From Aquabacter sp040755535 (GTDB taxonomy: Bacteria > Pseudomonadota > Alphaproteobacteria > Rhizobiales > Xanthobacteraceae): a stretch of DNA of 64,000 nt. The stretch covers positions 7,184 through 71,183 of the forward strand of contig JBFMAV010000017.1 of NCBI GenBank assembly GCA_040755535.1, given 5' to 3'. The notes under the pieces are model-generated. The model was not told the origin of the DNA, did no database searches, and saw only the letters and a list, made by a program, of their open reading frames with translations. Below, piece after piece: positions 1 through 7,529 of the stretch (within the stretch, counting starts at the first letter, position 1; the number at the start of each line of letters is the position of its first letter). The position numbers were made by a program, and so were the translations under genes.

Positions 1-468
1 AGTGCCGCTCTGGGTATTGGTCTGCACCTGGACGTAACCGCCTTCGCCGCCCGAACCGCCGGGATATCCGCCGAAGCAATCGGCGCCCGCGCCGCCGTTG
101 CCGCCAGACCCGCCGGTTGCCGTGGCGAGGATCATGGTTTCGCCATAGGTCCCGCCGGAACTGAGGCCGGTGGTGAAATCGATATAGGAGGTGTTCGCCG
201 TTCCGCCGGATGCGCCGCTATAGGGGCGGTATATGCAATTCACCTCGTCCTGGCCGCTGCCGCCGTTGCTCCCGGTCTGGACGTTCTTGGCAATGGCTGT
301 GGACCCGATGGACGGGGCCGTGCTTTGGGCGAAGGCCGGGCAGGCGAAGGCGAGACCGGCGACGGAGGCCAGAAGAAGACCGGCGAGGCGTGCGGTCCGG
401 TCGCCAGATGGCACAGCTTGGGGCTGCGTCCCGACCAGAGCTGAGCCATGCTTCAAGATGCCGACCAT
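1..468 (-). CDS. Secreted glycine-rich protein, C-terminus cut by window edge
   Basis: The reading frame is open from the start codon to the window edge (156 codons). A long N-region is followed by a hydrophobic stretch (LAGLLLASVAGLAFA) and a likely signal peptidase I site after PAFA (PAFA|QS). The mature part is rich in Gly, Ser and Thr, with GGSGGNGGAGAD and GGSGGEGG runs and two cysteines. This composition suggests an extracellular or cell-surface protein. An in-frame ATG four codons upstream (480) is possible but has poor ribosome-site spacing. A GTG nearer the hydrophobic core would give a more typical signal peptide. The gene lies downstream of and co-directional with the glycosyltransferase, so it could be tied to the exopolysaccharide locus. 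That link is inferred from position only, and no family was recognised. Confidence 0.6.
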   Translation of the reverse strand, partial: MVGILKHGSALVGTQPQAVPSGDRTARLAGLLLASVAGLAFACPAFAQSTAPSIGSTAIAKNVQTGSNGGSGQDEVNCIYRPYSGASGGTANTSYIDFTTGLSSGGTYGETMILATATGGSGGNGGAGADCFGGYPGGSGGEGGYVQVQTNTQSGT

Positions 469-729
469 GTTTCGCCCCATCCCTTTAGCCACGCGCGTAG
501 GCTTTCCCGAACCCCAGCGCCTTGCGGCTGGACCCCTCAGCCGTTGCCGCCTCATTCCATCCGCATTGCGGCTTGTATCCAACGTCCGCTCCCGTCAAGG
601 ACACTTTCGGGAATCCATGCGGTATGAAGCGTTGTGTTGCCGCGCGTGATTGTGGCGTATCGTCAAGAGGATACAAGATCCCCGCTGGCACGGAGCTGAC
701 CTTTCGCCCTCCGGTTCAGGGAGGTGGTA

Positions 730-2841
730 TCAGGCGGCCGTCAGGGCGCGCTGGCGCTCCAGGCCCGCATGCAGGGCCTCGGCCGTCACCACGCCGCGAT
801 GTAGGAGATGCTCGCCGATCCTGCCATCGCGTTCCGGATGATAATCGCTCATGGCCGCGTCGAAGGCTTGGCGTGTCACCAGTCCCTGCTCGATCAGGAC
901 ATCCCCCAGCAGCGGCGGGACGGCACCGGTTCCGAATGTCTCGCTGCCGCCGGTCAGCATGCGCAGCGCGGCCGCGATTTCGCTCTCGCGGGCGATGCAC
1001 AGGACGGGAGAGGCGCCAAGCGCCTGGGTAAGCTCGGCCACGGCGTCGGGCGCGAGCGGGCCGCCGACGGCGATGCGCAGCCTGCCGGTGGGATCGGTGC
1101 CGAGGGCCACGCAGCGATGCCGGACGCTGAGCGCCAAGGGCAAGCCCCCGCCATGCTCCCGTACTTTCTCCGCCGAGAGAAAAACGCGCGGCATGTCTTC
1201 CTGCGCCGCCAGGGCTTCCGCCAAGGTGTCGTCGTCCAGCCAGCCGCGCGAAACCAGGAGCCGTCCGAGGGGCATCTGGGTCCGCGGCTGATCATCCAGC
1301 GCCTGATCGAGCTTGGCCTCGTCCACCGCCTGCCAGGAGCGCAGCAATTCCCCGATGCGGGTGCGCGTCTTCGCCAGTTGGTGAGTTGTGGGGAAGGCGT
1401 GGGTGGTCTTGTCCCAGGTGACACGCGTCCCGAACAGCAGCGAACCGATGAACAGCTTCCAGGCCCGCGCGGCCGCCATGAAGTTCACGGCATTGGCCAC
1501 CACCATCCGAGGCAGCGCCAGCAGCCCCTGCTGCCAGCCATAGACAAGGCCCACGAAATACACCCGCTGCACCACGCGCAGCGAGAGCGCGATGAAATTG
1601 AAGAACAGCACGAAGGACATGAAGGGGTTGTTGGAAAACAGCGGGGGAAACCGCTCTTTCCCATAGCCCAGCTCGGCCGCGAGGAAGAAGCCGAGGAAGT
1701 TCAGCAGGACGAAATACGCGAAGATCGAAACCAGGGACGTGACGATGGATTTGCGGTCCCGGAACAGCAGATATTTGGTGGCCCAGGACCCCGGCCAGCC
1801 CAATTGGACCCAGCTCTGGAGCGCGATGCCCAGGGTCCAGCGCGCCTTCTGGCGATACGCGGCGCGGAACGTGTCGGGAAAGAATTCGCGCACGCACATG
1901 GGCATGGTGATGGTGGCCTGCGTGTCGTGGGCGGAAAACCAATGCTTGCGCACCACGCGATACTGGACGGGGAAGCGCACGAAGATCGACTTCATCCCTT
2001 TGCGCGTCAGGCGCAGGCCGATGTCATAATCCTCGGTCAGGCTGTCGGTGTTGAAGGGTTGATTGTTCGTCTCCTCGCACAGGGCGAGCAGCGCGGTGCG
2101 CGAGAAACAGGTTCCCACCCCGGCGGACGGCACCATGCCGGACAGGCTTTCACGGACCGGAAGATCCTTGGAATGCCATTCCGCGAACTCGTCCATATAG
2201 GTGCCGGCCACGAGTTCGAACCAGTTGCGCTCCAGTGACATGACCGGGATCTGCACCAGTTCCTTGCGGTGCACGAGATAGTTGAACAGGTGAAGTTCCA
2301 GCGGGTGGATCACATCCTCGCAGTCGTGCAAGACGACGCCGGAGAACTCCATGTCGTGCTGCTGCTCGTACAGGAAGATGGCCTGCACCACCCAGTTGAG
2401 GCAGTCAGCCTTGCAGGTGGGGCCATCATGGGGGACCTCGACGCGCTGGAGCTGCTTGAAGCGCCGTTTCATGCGCTCCACTTCCTCGATGGTGGCGCGG
2501 TCGTTGGGATAGGTGCCGACGAATATCCTGTAGTTGCGGTACTCCAGTGCGCCGACCATGGTGTCGAGCATCATCGCGATGACATTGGCCTCCATCCAGG
2601 CCGGGACCATGATGGCGATGGGCTTTTCGGGATGCTCGCGCAGCGTCTGCTGGCTCAGCGGCGTGTAGGAGGGCGCACGCTTAATGGTGAGCGCGCGGAT
2701 GATCTCGCGCGTCCAATAATAGCCGTCGATGAACAGGTCATCGAGGCTGGATAGCATGATGAGGACGGCGACAACGGCCGCCGTCCATTCGAGCGCGGTG
2801 TAATAATAAGCAGCGGGATACAGCAGCACCGCGTTCAGCAT
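730..2841 (-). CDS. nfrB: NfrB-like membrane glycosyltransferase with C-terminal MshEN domain
   Basis: Predicted inner-membrane, processive family-2 type glycosyltransferase of 703 residues. An N-terminal membrane helix (about residues 14-34) precedes the GT domain. Its catalytic signatures are DCED (173-176), TEDYD (269-273) and the QKARW (Q..RW) motif at 331-335. At least three further membrane helices follow. The last 184 residues hold repeats of the MshEN type: LGRLLVSRGWL near 525, LGDVLIEQGL near 645 and RIGEHLLHRGV at 674. In E. coli, NfrB makes the N4 glycan receptor polysaccharide from UDP-ManNAc under c-di-GMP control. The same role is inferred here. The ATG at 2841 is chosen because it follows the BcsB-like stop by 49 bases; a longer frame would overlap that gene by 329 bases. 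It is the last gene of a wecB, bcsB-like, nfrB series. Confidence 0.8.
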   Translation of the reverse strand: MLNAVLLYPAAYYYTALEWTAAVVAVLIMLSSLDDLFIDGYYWTREIIRALTIKRAPSYTPLSQQTLREHPEKPIAIMVPAWMEANVIAMMLDTMVGALEYRNYRIFVGTYPNDRATIEEVERMKRRFKQLQRVEVPHDGPTCKADCLNWVVQAIFLYEQQHDMEFSGVVLHDCEDVIHPLELHLFNYLVHRKELVQIPVMSLERNWFELVAGTYMDEFAEWHSKDLPVRESLSGMVPSAGVGTCFSRTALLALCEETNNQPFNTDSLTEDYDIGLRLTRKGMKSIFVRFPVQYRVVRKHWFSAHDTQATITMPMCVREFFPDTFRAAYRQKARWTLGIALQSWVQLGWPGSWATKYLLFRDRKSIVTSLVSIFAYFVLLNFLGFFLAAELGYGKERFPPLFSNNPFMSFVLFFNFIALSLRVVQRVYFVGLVYGWQQGLLALPRMVVANAVNFMAAARAWKLFIGSLLFGTRVTWDKTTHAFPTTHQLAKTRTRIGELLRSWQAVDEAKLDQALDDQPRTQMPLGRLLVSRGWLDDDTLAEALAAQEDMPRVFLSAEKVREHGGGLPLALSVRHRCVALGTDPTGRLRIAVGGPLAPDAVAELTQALGASPVLCIARESEIAAALRMLTGGSETFGTGAVPPLLGDVLIEQGLVTRQAFDAAMSDYHPERDGRIGEHLLHRGVVTAEALHAGLERQRALTAA

Positions 2842-2890
2842 GGCGGGACGTCCGCGCTGCGTCTCCGCCCGGCAACCATATTGCGCATGG

Positions 2891-5140
2891 TCAGGAATGA
2901 CCCGACTGGTGGCGCCGGCGTGCGGCCCGCGCGCGCAACAGCAGCAGGATGAACAGCACAATCGCGACGACCACGGCGATCGGACCCCATGTACCGCGCG
3001 CCTGCCAGGCCATGAACACGTAATCCATCGGTCGATCCGCGACTGCGGCGATGGCGCTGCGGCTGCTGATCTGGGCGACGGTGCCGGTCGCGGCGATGAC
3101 GGCCACGTCGCCTGTGCCGAGCTGGAAGGCGGTGGCGGTGCCCGGGCCGGACCCGAGTGTATGGTATTGGAGGCCGACCTTCGCCCCGGCGGCCACGGAT
3201 TGAATGACGGCGAGATCATCGAGGCCGGTCATGTCGAGCAGGGTTTCCCCGTCATGGCCCGTCAGGATCAAACGATCTCCTTCCACCCGCACCTTCTGCA
3301 GGGCGCCGTCCACGGGCACATCGAAGGCGAGGAAATTGGCGTCGGGCGTGACCGCCCCGCTCGGCTGGGCGACCACCAGGCGCGCGCGCTCGGGTGAAAC
3401 GCCGGTCGCACCCACCAGGGAGACGAGGCGCGGCAGGCTGTCCGACGGACGCTGCGTATACGCCGCCGGCACGATGAGATCCACCGGTCCCGCCAGGCGC
3501 GCGATGACGCCCACAAAGTCCGTGGATTTGGCCTCCGTGTCGGCCACCAGCCGGCTTGAGGGCAGAACGGCGACCGGGAACGCCTGCGGCGTCTCCCGGC
3601 AGCGATCTCCCATGGGCTGGCGCTGGAACGAAACCTTGAGAACGTTGACCGGCGCGATGGCATAGAGGGGAACAGGGACGGACAGCGTTTCAGGCCCACC
3701 GCTGGCATCGAGCGTCCGCGCCCCCAGCAGATAATCGTTCATGAACACGGAAACGACCGGGGGAGAGGAGCCGGCGCCGGGCGCGGCCGACAGATCGAGA
3801 TCAAGGCGCGATGGGAGGCCGCCGCCCGATACGGCCTTCCCGAGGTCGAACGTGGCGGACCATTCGCCCCGCACCAGCACGTCGAAGCTGCCGGGAACGC
3901 CGCCAAGGCGCGACAAAGGAATGGAGCGCAGGCTGTCCATTTCACCGATCCGCGCGGCCTCCACCTTGACGGAGGCCACCTGGAGCGTCCGGCGCCACGC
4001 CTCGGAGAGGGCACCGGCCGCTGGCGCGCCCGCCCCGGCGTCCACGACGATCACCGATCGCCCGCCAAGCATGGCGATGCGCAGGTTGCGGCCCTGGAGG
4101 TCGCTCTCCGCGGTGAAGCTGGAAGCGCGCCACGCTTCGAATGCGGACAGAGCTTCGGCGCCGCCGCCCGCGATCTGGGCGCGCAGGGCATTGGCGGCAG
4201 AGGAGAGCGCCGTGCGCAGAGCGGGATCGCTGACAACCATGTCCGCGCCAATGGGACCTTGCCCTGCGAACATCAGCAGCGCGCCGATTTCCGCGTCATT
4301 GGCGATCACGTGACGACCGCCGGACGCCAGCGCCGCGAAAGCCGGCAGGCTCCTGAGAGCGGCGGGAATCCGCAACCCCGCAAGGTCCACCTCGCTGCCG
4401 ACCTGCGGCAGGCCGACGAATGCGACGCGCTTGCCGGCGCGCTCCAGCACCGTGCCGAGGCGCCAGGCCGTATCATAGCTCTGGGACGACAGGGCGCCGG
4501 GAGCGACCAGGACCCGGCTGAGAGGGGGCAGGGCGGTCCATGCCGTAGCCAGGTCCTGCACCGCATTGCGATCATAGCTGTAGGTCAGCCGCGTGGTGGG
4601 CAGGACTTTGAGCACATTGCCGATGGAGCGGTCGTCAGAGCACAATTGATTGGCGACCATCGAGGCCCAGGCGATGCCGAGCTGAACGAAGCCGGACGCG
4701 CGGGGCGCATCCGAAATTCGAAAATTCGCAGATGCCTGGCCCTCGGCGTCGGTCGGCGAGGCGGCGCTCATCGGCGTGCCGTCCACGGAGATGACGAAAG
4801 ACGTGCGTCCGCCGTCACCCCGCAGATAGCGCGCCTGGAGGGCGATCACGGCGTCCTTGATCGGAATGCCGGCGGGAACCGGCAGGAACAAAGTGCGCCG
4901 GGCATCGGTGCCCGACAGGCTAATGGGCTGGTCGATGCCCAGGTCGGATAGGGACACGGTGACGGAAACCGTACCATCGGACAACGCCCTCAGGGTGCCG
5001 GCGATGGACTGGGCCGCCGGCTGCGCGACCACTGCGGATGGGGCCGTTCCCTGCGCGCGCGCGGGACAGCCGAAGGTGCACGCGAGCCCCAGCACCGCGA
5101 GCGAAGCGAGGGTCCCGGTGAAGGTGGCGAACTTGGTCAT
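2891..5140 (-). CDS. BcsB-like periplasmic membrane-anchored polysaccharide synthase subunit
   Basis: 749 residues, close to the usual BcsB length. An N-terminal signal peptide ends near ARAQG. The first carbohydrate-binding-like module has the typical start LSDLGIDQPISLSG and FLPVPAGIPI. An alternating flavodoxin-like region follows (residues about 180-300), then a second module (SRLGGVPGSFDVLVRGEW and VSVFMNDYLLGARTLD), and finally one C-terminal membrane helix with an Arg-rich tail. In cellulose systems BcsB sits on the synthase BcsA and guides the nascent glucan through the periplasm. Here the adjacent synthase is NfrB-like, not BcsA, so the protein probably serves a ManNAc-type polymer. 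That role is inferred. The ATG at 5140 gives the clean signal peptide; the longer frame starting at 5203 adds non-signal sequence. Confidence 0.8.
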   Translation of the reverse strand: MTKFATFTGTLASLAVLGLACTFGCPARAQGTAPSAVVAQPAAQSIAGTLRALSDGTVSVTVSLSDLGIDQPISLSGTDARRTLFLPVPAGIPIKDAVIALQARYLRGDGGRTSFVISVDGTPMSAASPTDAEGQASANFRISDAPRASGFVQLGIAWASMVANQLCSDDRSIGNVLKVLPTTRLTYSYDRNAVQDLATAWTALPPLSRVLVAPGALSSQSYDTAWRLGTVLERAGKRVAFVGLPQVGSEVDLAGLRIPAALRSLPAFAALASGGRHVIANDAEIGALLMFAGQGPIGADMVVSDPALRTALSSAANALRAQIAGGGAEALSAFEAWRASSFTAESDLQGRNLRIAMLGGRSVIVVDAGAGAPAAGALSEAWRRTLQVASVKVEAARIGEMDSLRSIPLSRLGGVPGSFDVLVRGEWSATFDLGKAVSGGGLPSRLDLDLSAAPGAGSSPPVVSVFMNDYLLGARTLDASGGPETLSVPVPLYAIAPVNVLKVSFQRQPMGDRCRETPQAFPVAVLPSSRLVADTEAKSTDFVGVIARLAGPVDLIVPAAYTQRPSDSLPRLVSLVGATGVSPERARLVVAQPSGAVTPDANFLAFDVPVDGALQKVRVEGDRLILTGHDGETLLDMTGLDDLAVIQSVAAGAKVGLQYHTLGSGPGTATAFQLGTGDVAVIAATGTVAQISSRSAIAAVADRPMDYVFMAWQARGTWGPIAVVVAIVLFILLLLRARAARRRHQSGHS

Positions 5141-5260
5141 CCGTGGATTCACTTCCTGTCTCACACGCCCACGCACGCAGCCTTGCGACCGCAGGGGCAC
5201 CAAACCTCACCGGAATGGTTCAGCACTGGGCAAGTGCTGAACCCTGTCCGCGTCCGACTG

Positions 5261-6416
5261 TCAAGGATACAAGGGAGCGGCGAGCGGTTCGAATGGGTGA
5301 ATTTCGCGCCCCGCGAGCGCTGCGACGATGCGCGCGCAAGCCTGTCCGTCGCCGTAGGGATTCGACCGTCTGGCGAAGCGCTGGTGACGGAGGGGATCGT
5401 CCAGCAAGGCGAACACCGCATTCACGATGCGCTCCGCATGCGTGCCCACCAATTCGACCGTCCCGGCCGCGACGGCCTCGGGGCGCTCGGTGACATCACG
5501 CATCACCAGGACCGGCTTGGCGAGGGAAGGCGCCTCCTCCTGGACCCCGCCGGAATCGGTGAGAACCAAGTGGCAGCGCCGCATGAGATAGACGAAGGGC
5601 AGATAATCCAGAGGCGCGATGAGATGCACGTTGGGCTTGCCACCCAGCAACTGATGCACGGGCTCGCGCACATTGGGATTGAGGTGGACCGGATAGACGA
5701 TTTCGACATCCGGCCGCTCCGCGACGCGGGCCAATGCCTCGCAGATGGAGATGAAGCCTGCGCCGAAATTCTCGCGCCTGTGGCCCGTCACCAGGATCAG
5801 GCGCCGCGCCGGGTCCAAGAATCGGAACCTGTCTTCCAGCGCACCGCCGAGGGACGGATCGGTATCGATCCGTCGAAGTGCCAGGAACAGTGCATCGATG
5901 ACCGTGTTGCCGGTGACCAGAATGCGTCCGGCAAGGCGCTCGCAACGCAGATTTTCAGCCGCAACCGGGGTCGGGGCGAACAGCAGGCTGCACAGCGCGG
6001 TCCGCCACCTGCCGGTTCATCTCCTCGGGCCAAGGCTGTGCGAGGTCATAGGTGCGAAGGCCCGCCTCCACATGGCCCACAGGAATGCGGCGGTGAAAGG
6101 CGCACAAAGCGGCAGCAAGAGCCGTTGACGTGTCGCCATGCACTAGAACGCGATCCGGCCGTGCCGCTTCCAGAACCGGATCGAGCGCACTGATCACCCG
6201 GCTCACCAGCCCGTTGAGGGTCTGGTCGGGCATCATCACATCAAGGTCGTAATCGGGGACGATGTGAAACAGGGAGAGCACTTGGTCCAGCATGGCCCTA
6301 TGCTGGCCGGTCACGCAGACGATCGAGGTCAGGCCCGCCTCCTCGTCGATGGCCTTCACCAGGGGCGCCATCTTGATCGCTTCGGGTCGGGTGCCGAACA
6401 CAGACAGAACGCGCAT
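5261..6416 (-). pseudogene. wecB: UDP-GlcNAc 2-epimerase (WecB), interrupted by a one-base frameshift
   Basis: Both halves are clearly WecB, which interconverts UDP-GlcNAc and UDP-ManNAc. The N-terminal half (start at 6416) has VFGTRPEAIKMAPL, VTGQHR, HGDTSTALAAAL and GHVEAGLRT, then runs into a stop just after DPGCG. The C-terminal half, in another frame from about 5995, has LLFAPTPVAAENL, VTGNTVIDALF, VTGHRRENFG, VHLNPNVR and LTDSGGVQEEAP and ends at 5261. Removing one base at about 5993-6000 (a CGCG run) restores about 384 residues, the normal family length. This is either a sequencing error or a true inactivating or slippage frameshift. It is the first gene of the bcsB-like/nfrB series and would supply the sugar donor for the NfrB-like synthase. 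Confidence 0.85.
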
Positions 6417-6491
6417 GGACTTTCTCCCTCCACCTTCCGTCGCCTGTCCGGTCGAGGGACCCTTGCGCCCACAATGGTCCCCCGCACCTGC

Positions 6492-7529
6492 ATGACGATG
6501 CCCTCTCGCCCGGTTCCTGACACCACCGCACGCTTGCCGCAAGGTCACCAAGCGACGCGCCTGGGGCGGCGCGCCGCCCTTGGTGGGCTGGCCGCCGGGC
6601 TTCTGGCGATGCTGGCCGGCTCCTCCCGCGATCCCTGGCGGCTCGCACGCCCCCTGGACGGATCGTTTGTGCAGCCGTGGCGGGATGACCTTGCCCTGTC
6701 CGGTACGCAATGGGCCGAGCGGGTTGCGGATGCGCGCCAGCTGGGTTGCCGCCATCTGGTGCTGCAATGGACGCGGCACGGCACCGACTATGCCCTCGAT
6801 GCGGATCTGATCATTCGGCTGATGGATTTCGTGCTTGCGGCCGGATGCCGCCTGGAGGTCGGGCTGCCCTATGAGGCGGACTATTGGCATGTCCTCGAAG
6901 AACGGGCATCGCGCGGCCGGCTCGCGCTTCTGGAGGCGGCGGCGCACGCATGCGAGGCTTTCATGGCGGCCGCGCCGTTTGCTGGCCATCCGGCCTTCGC
7001 GGGCTGGTACATTCCCTATGAGATCGATCAGGCCAGCTGGGTGCGCACGCAAGATGTCGCGGCACTCGCGTTCTTCCTTCAGCGTTTGAAGGCGGCGAGC
7101 GGGTCGCAGCCCCTGTCGATCTCCTGCTTTCACAGCCGCAATGATCCCAGCCGGTCCCTGCTTGACCTCTGGCAGGCCCTGCCGGCCATGCTCGATCTGC
7201 GCCTTCTGGTTCAGGATGGAGTCGGGGTGTTCGGTCTCGACAATTACCGGCTGCTGGCGCCGGTCTTCGCCCATCTTCGGGCGCGCGGGCGGCCCTTCGA
7301 CGTGGTGGTGGAAGTGTTCGACCAGAAGGCGAACGACCCGCTCGAACCCGGGGCCTTTGTCGCGGACGCGGCGCGCTTCACGCGCATCGCCGCGCAACTG
7401 GAGTTGGCGGCCGCGAGCGGGGCCGACCGCCTGATCGCCTTCGCGCTCCACCCTTATATGACAGGTCCCGCGCCTGGCGCGGCGCATCTGCGGGCCGCGT
7501 ATGAGCGGGCGATGATCCTGTCTCAATAG
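6492..7529 (+). CDS. Secreted DUF4434-like TIM-barrel (glycoside hydrolase-like) protein
   Basis: About 345 residues. The N-terminus has a twin-arginine-like signal (LGRRAALGGLAAGLLAMLAG). The rest looks like the DUF4434 family, a putative glycosidase-type barrel: FVQPWRDDL, LGCRHLVLQWTRHG, a GWYIPYEID motif, LDLRLLVQDGVGVFGLD and a basic/aromatic C-terminus. The acidic residues in YEID and QDGVG are candidate active-site positions by analogy only. The gene is divergent from wecB (75 bases between starts), and its stop overlaps the convergent NfrA-like stop by seven bases. The setting suggests a periplasmic enzyme that trims or turns over the polymer. ATG codons at 6474, 6492 and 6498 are all possible and no ribosome site decides among them. 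Confidence 0.6.
   Translation: MTMPSRPVPDTTARLPQGHQATRLGRRAALGGLAAGLLAMLAGSSRDPWRLARPLDGSFVQPWRDDLALSGTQWAERVADARQLGCRHLVLQWTRHGTDYALDADLIIRLMDFVLAAGCRLEVGLPYEADYWHVLEERASRGRLALLEAAAHACEAFMAAAPFAGHPAFAGWYIPYEIDQASWVRTQDVAALAFFLQRLKAASGSQPLSISCFHSRNDPSRSLLDLWQALPAMLDLRLLVQDGVGVFGLDNYRLLAPVFAHLRARGRPFDVVVEVFDQKANDPLEPGAFVADAARFTRIAAQLELAAASGADRLIAFALHPYMTGPAPGAAHLRAAYERAMILSQ

Noticed and set aside
571..677. TTGTATCC/GGATACAA inverted repeat left of the glycosyltransferase
   Set aside because: Arms are only eight bases and about 90 bases apart; likely chance.
808..2238. Long open frame on the plus strand across the glycosyltransferase gene
   Set aside because: It is the antisense shadow of a recognised gene in GC-rich DNA, has no domain, and its composition follows the codon bias of the other strand.
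2842..3219. N-terminal extension of the glycosyltransferase to 829 residues
   Set aside because: It overlaps the BcsB-like C-terminus by 329 bases and is low-complexity Pro/Ser/Arg sequence.
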